Assembly (NCBI RefSeq): GCF_025947365.1
Contig: NZ_CP110012.1
Coordinates: 4,898,001-4,962,000 of the forward strand
Source: Flavobacterium sp. N502540
GTDB taxonomy: Bacteria > Bacteroidota > Bacteroidia > Flavobacteriales > Flavobacteriaceae
DNA: 64,000 nucleotides
Direction: 5' to 3'
In this document: one piece after another, positions 7,821 through 16,469 of the stretch
Layout of the letters: each line of letters begins with the position of its first letter
Position numbering within the stretch: the stretch's first letter is position 1
Notes under the pieces: generated by a model
Database searches by the model: none
Told to the model about the DNA's origin: nothing
The model's input: only the letters and a program-made list of their open reading frames with translations
Made by a program: the position numbers and the translations under genes

Positions 7821-8807
7821 ATGAAAAGACTGTCGCTATTATTAATTCTGATCTGCAGTACAAACTGTCAGTCACAAATAAATTCAAAAATGAGTACAGA
7901 CAAAACAAATCCATTATTGTGTGATCCTGAAACGGGAACCTGTGAAATGCCAATTCAGGAAAAAGCAAATGAAACTTCCATCATTCCAACTACAGATAAA
8001 CCGATAAAAATTATTTATTACACCGATCCCATCTGTTCTTCCTGTTGGGGAATTGAACCTCAGTTAAGAAAACTAAAACTCGAATACGGCAATTATATCG
8101 ATATTGATTACAGAATGGGCGGTTTACTTCCGGATTGGTCTTACAATAGTGGCGGGATCAGTAAACCGTCAGATGTCGCTCATCACTGGGAAGAAGCAAG
8201 TTTGTACTATGAAATGCCTATTGATGGAAATGTATGGCTCGAAGACCCGCTCGATTCTTCCTATCCATCTTGTATTGCGATGAAAGCAGCGCAAATTCAG
8301 AGTAAAGATAAAGCGGTAAAGTTTATGCGGATTCTTAGGGAGAAATTGTATCTCGAAAAGAAGAATATTGCGAAATGGGAAAACATTTCTGAAGCGGCTG
8401 AACTTTCCGGTTTAGATACCAAAAAATTAAAATGGGATTACGAAGGAGAAGCTAAAATACTTTTTCAGGAAGATCTGAACTATGCCAGAAGTCTTGGTGT
8501 TAGAGGCTTCCCTACTTTGTTTTTTTCTGATGGGAATCAAAATCAATTAACCGTTTATGGTTCTAAACCTTATGCCTCTTATGAAAATGCAATACTAGCC
8601 CTGTTCCCTGACGCTAAAAAGAAAAAAACAGCAAATGGGCATCCTTTATCTCTGTTTGAAATTTATCCTACTCTTGCACCAAAAGAATATGCCGTTATTC
8701 TGGATATTTCTTACGCCGAAGCCAATACAATTCTGGAGCAATTATTTGAGAAAGGAGAACTAAATAAAAAGTCAGTAAAAAACGGTGTTCTGTATACTAA
8801 AAACTAG
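7821..8807 (+). CDS. DsbA-family (FrnE/SpxH-like) protein with extra Cys pair and C-terminal domain
   Basis: A 328-residue protein. The N-terminus (MKRLSLLLILICSTNC) looks like a lipoprotein or weak export signal, with a candidate lipid Cys16. Next comes a CDPETGTCEMP segment with Cys34 and Cys41, then the thioredoxin-fold DsbA domain whose active site is DPICSSCWG (Cys72, Cys75). The cis-Pro loop is RGFPTLFF. About 60 residues at the C-terminus form a small helical domain not needed for the fold. It is divergent from an HxlR regulator, a common pairing for redox-responsive genes. It could act as a thiol oxidoreductase or adaptor, and the location (cytoplasm or periplasm) is uncertain. Confidence 0.8.
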   Translation: MKRLSLLLILICSTNCQSQINSKMSTDKTNPLLCDPETGTCEMPIQEKANETSIIPTTDKPIKIIYYTDPICSSCWGIEPQLRKLKLEYGNYIDIDYRMGGLLPDWSYNSGGISKPSDVAHHWEEASLYYEMPIDGNVWLEDPLDSSYPSCIAMKAAQIQSKDKAVKFMRILREKLYLEKKNIAKWENISEAAELSGLDTKKLKWDYEGEAKILFQEDLNYARSLGVRGFPTLFFSDGNQNQLTVYGSKPYASYENAILALFPDAKKKKTANGHPLSLFEIYPTLAPKEYAVILDISYAEANTILEQLFEKGELNKKSVKNGVLYTKN

Positions 8808-9317
8808 TCTCTTTAAAAACCAATTGTTCAAATGATCAGTAGAATTGCCAATAGCTGCTAGGGAGTAAAATTTAGCGGTTATTTCTATAAAGGGTTATTT
8901 GTACTAAAATTGTGTAACAAAAGAGGAAAACTATGTAATATCAGTAAACTTAAATAGAGTAATTTTAAATCAACAATTTTGTTCTGTAAAAACGAATACT
9001 AAAAATTTATGCCATGCAAAGAGCATAATTTAAATCATTTGATTATTTGCATTTACAGCAACTTGTATCAAACTGACTATAATGTGAAAAAGGATCTTAT
9101 CAATGGAACGAATACCATTTTTTAGAATTATAAAATTTTGCTAAATAAGTAACATGGCAACAATTTGGCAGGATTTTCGCTTGTTTTTTAGAGCGTATGC
9201 TCAACTAAGTGTTTTGCATTGTTACGTCAGAAAATAAAAATGAAATAATAAAAACAAGACTGATTGTTAAGAACCATCAGAATGAATAACAAATAAGTTT
9301 AATTAAATAAGTATATC
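8808..9317. other. 510-base intergenic region without a recognised gene
   Basis: AT-rich sequence between the DsbA-family gene and the 89-residue gene, both on the plus strand. All frames are broken by stops. No clear terminator, tandem repeat or promoter with both boxes could be supported. Confidence 0.5.
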
Positions 9318-9587
9318 ATGGAAAAATTGAATTTTATAGATCCTCTATTACACGGAATTACTCCAAAACCAGCCTCTAAGTTTTCTGTAAAAAATTTGAT
9401 TTTTGCAGGTGTAGGAACTCTTGTAGCAGGTGCTATTTTGAAAAAAGCGGGGCAAGATAAAACTGCTGCCGTTGTTGGAAGCCTGGCTATTCCTCTATTG
9501 GCTACAGCTTGCTACAAACAAGTTTCAAAAACCAATAAAGCTAAAAGAGATCTTAACGTAAGCAGCGGTATCGAATACAATCATTAG
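9318..9587 (+). CDS. Small glycine/alanine-rich membrane protein
   Basis: An 89-residue protein with a central hydrophobic, Gly/Ala-rich stretch (residues about 27-65, as two short helices NLIFAGVGTLVAGAIL and AAVVGSLAIPLLATACY) and charged ends. The family is not recognised. It is flanked by a long 5' non-coding region and a strong terminator, so it is a stand-alone transcript. A structural or stress role is conceivable, but nothing in the sequence shows it. Confidence 0.6.
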   Translation: MEKLNFIDPLLHGITPKPASKFSVKNLIFAGVGTLVAGAILKKAGQDKTAAVVGSLAIPLLATACYKQVSKTNKAKRDLNVSSGIEYNH

Positions 9588-9633
9588 ATTTCGTCTGTTT
9601 CAGATCTATTTCGAAATCTCTCAAAAATAGTTT

Positions 9634-9700
9634 AGTCCCGAATGCATGAATTTTGCTTGGTTTCATCAGGCAATACTTCATGAATTCGGGACTATTTTTT
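9634..9700. terminator. Long intrinsic terminator
   Basis: A 16-17 base-pair stem, AGTCCCGAATgCATGAA (9634-9650) with TTCATGAATTCGGGACT (9677-9693), one mismatch or bulge and a 26-base loop, followed by a T-run. It ends the 89-residue gene and faces the convergent STAS-like gene. Confidence 0.85.
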
Positions 9701-9712
9701 ATCTGATAAAAA

Positions 9713-10087
9713 CTAATGAATATTGATATTTCCTTCCACCCAGTTTAATGCTTTATTGAAAGATTCTTTTTTAAAGCCAAGAAAATCACCGGGAATGACA
9801 GAACCAAATCCATTAGTAAAAGAAATAATCTCTTCCGAATCTGTAATTATGGCAGCTCTGTTCCATTTTCCAAGATGTTTTAAACCAAGCAAGGCATCTT
9901 GCAGCCATACTCCTGAAGTAGAAGCCTCAGTGTCTGTATCCAAAACCAATAAAAAATTAATTTCGTTAGTTTGTTTTACTAAATGTTCCACCGCAGGGAT
10001 CACGACACTTAGAAAATCTTCATTTGTTACCACTGCCAATGCCCGAAAAGCGACAATATTGTCTGTTGTATCAATTTGATGTATCAT
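9713..10087 (-). CDS. SpoIIAA-like (STAS/SEC14) domain protein
   Basis: A 124-residue single-domain cytosolic protein. Alternating strands and helices (NIVAFRALAVVTNEDF, then INFLLVLDTDTEAS, then GKWNRAAIITDSEEIISF and GDFLGFKKESFNKALNWVEG) match the SpoIIAA-like family. It has no phosphorylatable anti-sigma partner next to it. In other bacteria these proteins are linked to stress or lipid binding. Here the role is open. Confidence 0.75.
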   Translation of the reverse strand: MIHQIDTTDNIVAFRALAVVTNEDFLSVVIPAVEHLVKQTNEINFLLVLDTDTEASTSGVWLQDALLGLKHLGKWNRAAIITDSEEIISFTNGFGSVIPGDFLGFKKESFNKALNWVEGNINIH

Positions 10088-10394
10088 AGCATTTATATTT
10101 TAAATTGTTATTAATCCTGATCTCTATATCATTTTCACCTGTCCATTAGAAGGGCTTTCCGATACTAATCATGACACCCTTTAAATCGTATCACTTCTAA
10201 TTGTTTTAAATTTTACAAAAACTTAAGAACTACTAAGTTACAAATTTACAAAGGTTTACAACCCATTAAATAATTCCAATTTTTAAAAACCTTTGAAAAT
10301 AGTACTCCCGTTTCATTCGTAATCATACCATTTCCAAAACACGACCAGAATCCTTAAAACTTTACACATTTTGCCATTAAATTTCATTAAATTT

Positions 10395-10793
10395 ATGTCC
10401 GCACTCAATTCTAAACTCATGGAAACAAAAGATGGAAGAATAACACTTTATGCCAAAACCCGAAAAGAATGGCGCGATTGGCTACAGGAAAACAGTCAGA
10501 TCGAAAAATCAATCTGGTTGATTTTATACCACAAAAAAAGTAAAACAGAAAGTGTAAATCTTATTGAAGCTACAGAAGAAGCACTCTGTTTTGGGTGGAT
10601 TGACAGTTTGTGTAAGAAACGGGATGCTGAAAGTTATTATCTGACATTTACCCCAAGAAATGCAAAAAAAAGCAAATGGAGCCAGCCCAATAAAGAGCGG
10701 GCAGAAAGAATGATTGCAGAAGGTTTAATGACAGAATACGGTCAGCTTTCGATTGATCTCGCCAAGCAAAATGGCAAATGGGAATCGGTTTAA
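10395..10793 (+). CDS. YdeI/OmpD-associated family protein, C-terminally short
   Basis: The family core is clear: REWRDWLQENSQIEKSIWLILYHKK, then EATEEALCFGWIDSLCKK and WSQPNKERAERMIAEGLMTEYGQ. Usual family members are near 190 residues and continue after the N-G-x-W motif with a second part. This one stops four residues later, at 132 residues from ATG 10395 (or 124 from ATG 10419). No continuation could be found in the other frames downstream. It may be a decayed gene or a natural short form. The TTG at 10371 is not needed as a start. Confidence 0.7.
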   Translation: MSALNSKLMETKDGRITLYAKTRKEWRDWLQENSQIEKSIWLILYHKKSKTESVNLIEATEEALCFGWIDSLCKKRDAESYYLTFTPRNAKKSKWSQPNKERAERMIAEGLMTEYGQLSIDLAKQNGKWESV

Positions 10794-11264
10794 AGAACTT
10801 TAATGACTGTCTTTCCATAGCATTGCCAAACCACAAAATTTTCACATAATTACTACCATTTTCTTATTCGTAAATGCAATTTGATTTGTAGTTTTAGGCT
10901 TTAAAGAGTAATGCTGTTCACAACCATTCTGGTAAATAGTTTTAGCGAAAACAACAAAAAATTATCCAATAAAAATCATTCAACACAAAAACAAGCAATT
11001 AAAAATCAGCTCATTAAGCCATTTTACATCAAGTATAAATAGAAATATTTCAATCTCAAAAACACTTGTTTTTAGTCGAACTGACAATCCAAAAACGAGC
11101 TTTTGACAAGTACTGCCATCAGACTAAAAACAACAAATAACAATCTAATAACCAGTATTTTAAAACTAAGCATATAAAGTAAAAAATAAATCATAAATCA
11201 AATCCGAATCCATTCATTTGGCAATCCATTCGGAAACTTAAAATACCTAAAAAAACAAATAACA
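10794..11264. other. 471-base AT-rich intergenic region
   Basis: Very A-rich non-coding DNA between the short YdeI-like gene and the YhcH gene. It contains no convincing open reading frame, hairpin or operator. Several stretches of AACAA/AAATAAC type are simple composition rather than ordered repeats. Confidence 0.45.
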
Positions 11265-11714
11265 ATGATTGTAGATTCCTTACAAAACGCAGCCAGATAC
11301 TACAGCCTGCATCCTAATTTTAAAAAAGCATTTGATTACGTAAACCAAAATGACATCAGCACTCTTGAAGAAGGAGCCTTTGAAATTGGCGAGGGCTTAA
11401 AAGTAATTGTAATTGTTGGCGAAGGCACCACTAAAGAAGAAAGTATAAAAGGGTTTGAATGTCACGATAAAAATATCGACATCCAAATTCCGATCAAAGG
11501 GCCGGAAACTTTTGCCTGGAAACCCAGAGAAAAATGCATTAGTCCTAACGGAGAATACAATGACGAACGCGATGTTCGTTTCTTTTACGACAAACCGGAT
11601 ATGTTTTTCGAATTACAGGAAAAGCAGTTTACAATTCTATTTCCCGAAGATGTTCACTCGGCAATGATAAGCGAAAATTCACTTAAAAAAATTGTTATTA
11701 AAGTCAAAGTTTAA
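11265..11714 (+). CDS. YhcH/YjgK/YiaL family sugar-metabolism protein
   Basis: A 149-residue cupin-like protein of the YhcH/YjgK/YiaL family (often seen with sialic acid, uronate or other acid-sugar pathways; isomerase or anomerase roles have been proposed). Family features visible are GAFEIGEGLKVIVIVGEG, ECHDKNIDIQIPIKGPE (metal-type His and Asp), FFYDKPD and FTILFPEDVHSAM. It precedes an SDR oxidoreductase gene by 43 bases on the same strand, which suggests a two-gene sugar-acid unit. Confidence 0.85.
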   Translation: MIVDSLQNAARYYSLHPNFKKAFDYVNQNDISTLEEGAFEIGEGLKVIVIVGEGTTKEESIKGFECHDKNIDIQIPIKGPETFAWKPREKCISPNGEYNDERDVRFFYDKPDMFFELQEKQFTILFPEDVHSAMISENSLKKIVIKVKV

Positions 11715-11757
11715 AATAGAAACACCATTCAAAACACTATTAATCACAAAATTTTAC

Positions 11758-12570
11758 ATGGATTCAATATTTAATCTAAAAGGAAAAATTGCATTAATTA
11801 CCGGTGGTGCCGGAGTACTGGGAAGTAACTTTGCTAACGTTCTGGCCGAACAGGGTGTTATTACCGGAATCATTTCCCAGTCTATCGAAAAAGCCAATAC
11901 AACCGTAGCTGCAATAGAAAGCAATGGTGGAAAAGCTTTTGCCATTCAGGCGAATGTCTTAAACAAAGAAGAACTGGAAAAAGCCAAAGATTTTATCGTA
12001 AAAAAATACGGCCGTCTCGATATTCTAATCAATGCTGCAGGAGGAAATATGCCTGGAGCTACCATCAGCCCGGATCAGGCCATCTACGACCTTCAAACCG
12101 AAGACTTACAAAAAGTAATCGATCTGAATATCATTGGAACTATGCTGCCTTCACAAGTATTTTCGGAACTTTTTGCTCAACAAAAACAGGGAAATATCAT
12201 TAACATCTCATCGGCAGCCGCACAACGTCCTCTGACGAGGGTAGTAGGATATGCCGCTTCGAAGGCAGCAATCGATAATTTCACACAATGGATGGCCGTA
12301 GAACTGGCTACTAAATATGGTGAAGGAATACGTGTCAATGCCATTTCACCCGGATTTTTTATAGGAGAACAAAACCGCTCTCTCTTACTGACTCCGGAAG
12401 GAAAACTAACACCAAGGGGGGAAAAAATCATCGAACATACTCCCATGGGAAGATTTGGTACTCCGGAAGATGTCAACGGAGCTCTTTTGTATTTATGCAG
12501 TGACCTGTCAAAATTTGTCACGGGAACAATTCTAAAAGTAGACGGAGGATTTGCGGCAGCAAGTATTTAA
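11758..12570 (+). CDS. SDR oxidoreductase, probable D-mannonate/fructuronate type (UxuB-like)
   Basis: A 270-residue classical short-chain dehydrogenase. It has an NAD(P) motif TGGAGVLGSNFA, NAAGGNMPGATI, a catalytic Ser in ISSA, Tyr/Lys in YAASKAA and a C-terminal VDGGFAAA. The long insert after ISPGFFIGEQNRSLL and the NAAGGN pattern recall the SDR-type mannonate oxidoreductase found in Firmicutes and Bacteroidota. That substrate is inferred. The YhcH partner upstream supports acid-sugar use. The ORF opens at 11692, but ATG 11758 (MDSIFNLKGK) is the family-like start. It would complement the pectin locus through glucuronate, but no mannonate dehydratase is in view. Confidence 0.8.
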   Translation: MDSIFNLKGKIALITGGAGVLGSNFANVLAEQGVITGIISQSIEKANTTVAAIESNGGKAFAIQANVLNKEELEKAKDFIVKKYGRLDILINAAGGNMPGATISPDQAIYDLQTEDLQKVIDLNIIGTMLPSQVFSELFAQQKQGNIINISSAAAQRPLTRVVGYAASKAAIDNFTQWMAVELATKYGEGIRVNAISPGFFIGEQNRSLLLTPEGKLTPRGEKIIEHTPMGRFGTPEDVNGALLYLCSDLSKFVTGTILKVDGGFAAASI

Positions 12571-12689
12571 AATAAAACTTTATCAATCCTATCGCATTAC
12601 CAAATCATTAACAAAAAAAGAAAAAAAACTATATGATTTCTGTTTAGGATTTTCTTACTTTGTGTGAACACTTAAAAACTATTCTAACT

Positions 12690-13250
12690 ATGAAAAAAAT
12701 TAATTTATTGGTAATTGTCTTATTGACAGCTTTTTCAGTTAATGCACAAGACGTTAAATTTGCTCCTTTGGATGCGAGTCCGGTTGATATTGCGTATTCT
12801 CCAAACAAAGCGGTAAAATTCAAGAAAACCGATAATCCGGCTCCGGCAGTTAAGGTTATTTATTCAAGACCTTCTGTTAAGGGACGCGCTATTTTTGGTG
12901 AATTGATTAAGTTTGGTGAAGTTTGGCGTGTAGGTGCTAACGAAAATACCGAAATCAAATTTTACAAACCGGTTACTATTGGCGGAGTAAATATTCCTGC
13001 CGGAACTTACAGTTTATTTGCTATTCCTGAAAAAGACAAATGGACTATCATTATCAATAAAGAAATCGATTTATGGGGTGCTTATGCGTATGACGAAAGT
13101 AAGGATATTGCAAGAGTAAGTGTTCCTGTAAAACCAGTATCCAACACAATTGAGGCCTTATCTATTGCTTTTACTACTCAGGGTTCCGTAACGAATTTGG
13201 TAATTGGCTGGGACAAAACAACTGTTGAAGTTCCAATCACAATAAAATAA
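12690..13250 (+). CDS. Secreted DUF2911 protein
   Basis: A 186-residue protein with a signal peptide (MKKINLLVIVLLTAFSVNAQ). The DUF2911 domain has the repeated sequence features YSRPSVKGRAIFGEL, GEVWRVGANENTEIKF and GTYSLFAIPEKDKWTIIIN. The family is abundant in marine and soil Bacteroidota and has no known enzyme activity. It is exported to the periplasm or outer surface. ATG 12690 is chosen because the upstream extension to 12660 lacks signal character. A strong terminator follows the gene. Confidence 0.88.
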   Translation: MKKINLLVIVLLTAFSVNAQDVKFAPLDASPVDIAYSPNKAVKFKKTDNPAPAVKVIYSRPSVKGRAIFGELIKFGEVWRVGANENTEIKFYKPVTIGGVNIPAGTYSLFAIPEKDKWTIIINKEIDLWGAYAYDESKDIARVSVPVKPVSNTIEALSIAFTTQGSVTNLVIGWDKTTVEVPITIK

Positions 13251-13278
13251 TAGTCTGTACAATTAGCAACAGAGATAA

Positions 13279-13308
13279 AGAGATACCAAATGGTGTCTCT
13301 TTTTTTTT
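13279..13308 (+). terminator. Intrinsic terminator of the DUF2911 gene
   Basis: Nine-base stem AGAGATACC / GGTGTCTCT (one G-T pair) with a four-base loop, followed by eight Ts. Confidence 0.85.
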
Positions 13309-13463
13309 ATGCTTCAACACAAAACAAAAATGGTGAAAAAGAGAAAAATCATTATGATTTAGTTCTCTCTAATTTATTTTTCATCCGGTTATACTTTATA
13401 CGATGAAGTTTTGTATTTTTATGAATATCAATGAATTTAATTTTTAACTTAATCAAAAAATAG

Positions 13464-13796
13464 ATGGGAAAATTTGTAATTACTAAGAGAGCCAATGGTG
13501 AATTTCAATTTAATTTAAAAGCTGGTAATGGGCAAACTATTCTAACAAGTGAAGGTTATACTACCAAAGCGGCCTGCTTAAACGGAATTGAGTCTGTTAA
13601 AACAAATTCGCAGGATGACGGAAGATTTGACAGACTGGAATCCAAAAGCGGAAAACCTTATTTCAACTTAAAAGCCAGTAACGGTCAGATTATTGGTGCA
13701 AGCGAAATGTATGAAAGTACAAGCGCAAGAGATAACGGAATAGCATCGGTAAAAACAAACGCACCCGAAGCTTCTACAGACGATCAAACTGCATAA
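13464..13796 (+). CDS. YegP-like protein with two DUF1508 repeats
   Basis: A 110-residue protein made of two copies of the DUF1508 motif. Copy one has GKFVITKRANGEFQFNLKAGNGQ ... EGYTTKAACLNGIESVKTN. Copy two has GKPYFNLKASNGQIIGASEMYESTSARDNGIASVKTN. The repeat arrangement and length match YegP. It has a short acidic tail (EASTDDQTA). It is cytosolic and its role is unknown in the family. Confidence 0.9.
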   Translation: MGKFVITKRANGEFQFNLKAGNGQTILTSEGYTTKAACLNGIESVKTNSQDDGRFDRLESKSGKPYFNLKASNGQIIGASEMYESTSARDNGIASVKTNAPEASTDDQTA

Positions 13797-13817
13797 CTGC
13801 AGTACAAAATAATAAGA

Positions 13818-13845
13818 AATGGGGCTACTGAGCCCCATTTTTTTA
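13818..13845. terminator. Intrinsic terminator between YegP-like and XRE genes
   Basis: Nine-base stem AATGGGGCT / AGCCCCATT with an ACTG loop and a T-run. The convergent XRE regulator ends at 13856. Confidence 0.88.
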
Positions 13846-13855
13846 TTTCCTTAGA

Positions 13856-14245
13856 CTAAATCTCTCCGAATTTTTCTTTATAACGACGTAACTCTTCTTC
13901 CGTTTTGCTTAACAATTTCTCTAAAAGCACAATTTTATCTTCATACAAAGCCTTTAAAGCTGCGCTATTATCCGAATTAATCTGAATACTTCCATTATTG
14001 TTTCCTCTCACTTTATTAAAACTATTGAAGTATCTCTGACTGTCAAAACTGATTACGTCTTCTACACTAACCTCCAAGATTCTGGCTATTTCAACCAATT
14101 TTTCATACGAAAGAATCGTTTTTCCTTTCTCAATTTTACTATATCCTGCCTGTGTAACACCTAACTGATCTGCCATATATTCCTGCGTATAATTTTTTAG
14201 TTCTCTTATGCTTTTTATTTTACTTTTTATCGAAGAGGTCATCAT
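13856..14245 (-). CDS. XRE-family transcriptional regulator with coiled-coil tail
   Basis: A 129-residue protein with an N-terminal HTH_3/XRE domain (about residues 8-66: KIKSIRELKNYTQEYMADQLGVTQ, then YSKIEKGKTILSYEKLVEIARIL). After a linker comes a C-terminal heptad helix (ALYEDKIVLLEKLLSKTEEELRRYKEKF), which should dimerise it. It has no phage neighbours. A tandem ATG (MM) makes the exact start ambiguous by one codon. It probably autoregulates. Its targets are unknown. Confidence 0.9.
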   Translation of the reverse strand: MMTSSIKSKIKSIRELKNYTQEYMADQLGVTQAGYSKIEKGKTILSYEKLVEIARILEVSVEDVISFDSQRYFNSFNKVRGNNNGSIQINSDNSAALKALYEDKIVLLEKLLSKTEEELRRYKEKFGEI

Positions 14246-14366
14246 TTTATTTGGGGTATTTTGTATCGCTAAAAACCAACCGCTATTAAACTTATAGTAT
14301 TACAGCCATACTTCTTTAGTATGCGATCGTGCTACTTCAATAGTAGGTTTATGAAGCAGTAAATTT

Positions 14367-14456
14367 TCATTTTTTTCTGGTGGTAATAATAAAACCATAA
14401 AGTATGGCAAGGGCTATAACCAAAAGATCATTTTGGGAAATTTCATCTAATAACAT
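14367..14456 (-). CDS. Candidate 29-residue membrane miniprotein
   Basis: A short ORF, MLLDEISQNDLLVIALAIL plus ten more residues ending TTRKK. An acidic N-terminus, one hydrophobic helix of about 16 residues and a basic C-terminus are the layout expected of a single-pass small membrane protein. It starts nine bases after the stop of the gene at 14466-14879 on the same strand, so it could be translated from the same message. Evidence is limited to layout and position. Chance cannot be excluded at this length. Confidence 0.45.
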   Translation of the reverse strand: MLLDEISQNDLLVIALAILYGFIITTRKK

Positions 14457-14465
14457 TATTAATTT

Positions 14466-14879
14466 TTATAGATTTGTTTTCGTTTTCTTCAAAAGTCTGT
14501 TAAAATTCAGGTTTAGAAACTCATCGATCTGTTTTCCGATTTCGTGACGGTCTAAAACCTTAATTTTTACTTTAATTTCTTTTTTATATACATCTTTTAC
14601 AATAACATAATAGTCAAATTCAAAAGTATTATAGAATCTTAAAATGATAAGAACAGCATATACTATAATCGTGGGGCCGATATAATACAAGTCATTTAAA
14701 TTGGAAAAAAACATACAATAATAAGCCAAAGCGGTAGTCAGAGTAAAAACTCCGTTTTCAAGAAGATAGGTCTTCTTTTTTTTGAGTAAACCAAGTTCTG
14801 TAATTTCATTAAAACAGTATTGCCATCGTTTTGAACCATACTGAAACTGAACCTGATCCTGAGTAAGGGTAATGAACAT
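14466..14879 (-). CDS. Hypothetical membrane protein with a PH-like layout
   Basis: A 137-residue protein not assigned to a family. The N-terminal soluble strands (MFITLTQDQVQFQYGSKRWQYCFNEITELGLLKKKKTYL) are followed by two membrane helices (about 45-60 and 67-82). A second soluble part, FDYYVIVKDVYKKEIKVKIKVLDRHEIGKQIDEFLNL, follows. That order resembles small bacterial PH-like or YcxB-like proteins. A 29-residue miniprotein ORF follows nine bases downstream. Confidence 0.6.
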   Translation of the reverse strand: MFITLTQDQVQFQYGSKRWQYCFNEITELGLLKKKKTYLLENGVFTLTTALAYYCMFFSNLNDLYYIGPTIIVYAVLIILRFYNTFEFDYYVIVKDVYKKEIKVKIKVLDRHEIGKQIDEFLNLNFNRLLKKTKTNL

Positions 14880-15232
14880 AGTAATTAAAGATTATTAATA
14901 AAAGACAAGAAATAATTAGGCTGAATATCAAACACAGCGATAATTAAAAATGGTTTATATTCCTAAAAAAGCAACCATTAGCGGTCTCTTTTTTTTGAAT
15001 AAAACTCTCTTTCGCAATATTACGCATTCTATGTATTTTCTTTCTTACAAACCTCCTTATAGAATATAACTAACTGTTGTAATTAATTCTGAAATGTCAA
15101 TTTTTACCTATATCCAATGGTGCAGACCGTTGATTTTACCTCTGTTAAATTTCATTTTTCTTCTTAATGTTAAAAAACAAAAAAGCCCTTAATCAGGATC
15201 TATTTAAGGGCTTATCATTTATCATCTTAGAA
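14880..15232. other. 353-base intergenic region with one terminator
   Basis: Non-coding sequence between two minus-strand genes. Apart from the hairpin at 15183-15213 I see no gene and no ordered repeat. Confidence 0.5.
15183..15213 (-). terminator. Intrinsic terminator of the fructokinase-like gene
   Basis: Ten-base stem AAGCCCTTAA (15183-15192) with TTAAGGGCTT (15204-15213). The A-rich flank at 15170-15182 reads as a T-run on the minus strand. Confidence 0.82.
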
Positions 15233-16135
15233 TTAAATTGTCCCAATCAGGAGGTTTTCAATTTTTGAAAGCGAAATTTCAGGATTGGCACCGGGTGACG
15301 CAGCAACCAATGCGCCTACAGCACAAGCAAAATCAATTGCATCCTGTGGCTTCTTTCCGGTAAGCAATGAAGTAATTAAAGCAGCTAAAAAAGAATCCCC
15401 AGCCCCTACTGTATCTACAACTTTAACAGTATAACCGTAATTCTCATACAATTTATTTTCCCAAAGCAATACGGCACCATATTGTCCTCTGGTTACACAA
15501 ATAGCATTCGTACTAGTTTTCTGTGCAATAAAATAAATATTTTTTTCCAGTGTGGTAAAAGGCGAATGCAGTGCTGTAGCAACTTCTAATAATTCTTCAT
15601 CATTAAACTTTATAAAACTGGCGGCATGCATCAACTGTTCTAAAATCCCATAGGAATAATGAGGCTTTCTTAAATTGACATCAAAAACTTTATAAACATT
15701 TGTCTGTAATAATTCTTCAAGAGATTTCCTCGATACCTCATCCCGACAAACTAAACTTCCAAAAATCAAAACATCTGCATTCGCTGTCAGACTTTTGGCA
15801 AAATCACTCAAAACAATCTTGTCCCAGGCCGCCGGATAATGAATGACATAACTCGCCGATCCTTTCTCGTTCAGGGTTACATCAACCAGACCAGTCGGAA
15901 AATCTTCTGACTTGATTATCGCTTCTGCTTCGAGTCCAAGGTTTTTTATATGATTAATAATCGCAGTACCATCTTCATCGCTTCCTACACAGCTAATCAT
16001 TGCAGCATTGCAGCCTAACGATTGTATTCGCAGGGCAACGTTTAATGGTGCGCCTCCAATCTTTTTTTCTGCAGCAAAAACATCCCATAGTACTTCTCCG
16101 TAGGCGACTGCCTTTAGACTTTTTCCGTTACTCAT
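15233..16135 (-). CDS. PfkB-family sugar kinase, fructokinase-like
   Basis: A 300-residue ribokinase/PfkB-fold kinase. The N-terminal GEVLWDVFAAEKKIGGAPLNVALRIQSLG resembles bacterial fructokinases (GGAPxNVA). The C-terminal signature DTVGAGDSFLAALI supplies the catalytic Asp and anion hole. It would phosphorylate fructose or a similar ketose in the cytoplasm. No transporter or hydrolase for such a sugar adjoins it, so the substrate is inferred from motif only. It is distinct from the KDG kinase at 38983-40005. Confidence 0.85.
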   Translation of the reverse strand: MSNGKSLKAVAYGEVLWDVFAAEKKIGGAPLNVALRIQSLGCNAAMISCVGSDEDGTAIINHIKNLGLEAEAIIKSEDFPTGLVDVTLNEKGSASYVIHYPAAWDKIVLSDFAKSLTANADVLIFGSLVCRDEVSRKSLEELLQTNVYKVFDVNLRKPHYSYGILEQLMHAASFIKFNDEELLEVATALHSPFTTLEKNIYFIAQKTSTNAICVTRGQYGAVLLWENKLYENYGYTVKVVDTVGAGDSFLAALITSLLTGKKPQDAIDFACAVGALVAASPGANPEISLSKIENLLIGTI

Positions 16136-16469
16136 CCTAAAAACAATTTTATATTAGCAAGTCTGTTTAACATACGGTAATGTTGATTTTCTTTCTAAAC
16201 AGAAGATTGTCTAACTCTTTTTACCGATGTGCCTAAAATACAACTATAAAATTAAACTTCGATCTGGACAATACTAAAAACTGTTGGGTGATTTAAAATA
16301 AGAATCAGGAAGATTTGAAAGTTGACACTGCTGTTAAAAAAATTTATCAGTCTTCCTTTTTTTGTTAATCCTGAACAACTTTATAATAAAAAATCTCTCT
16401 AAAATTTTCCCATAAAAAAACCTCGCTTAAAGTTCATTAAGCGAGGTCTTTTTCTTTCGAAAAAAAATA
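16136..16469. other. 334-base intergenic region with one terminator
   Basis: Non-coding DNA between the kinase start and the histone-like gene end. It holds the hairpin at 16420-16447 and otherwise nothing I can support. Confidence 0.5.
16420..16447 (-). terminator. Intrinsic terminator of the histone H1-like gene
   Basis: Stem ACCTCGCTTAA / TTAAGCGAGGT, eleven pairs, with the A-run at 16414-16420 acting as the T-tract on the minus strand. Confidence 0.85.
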
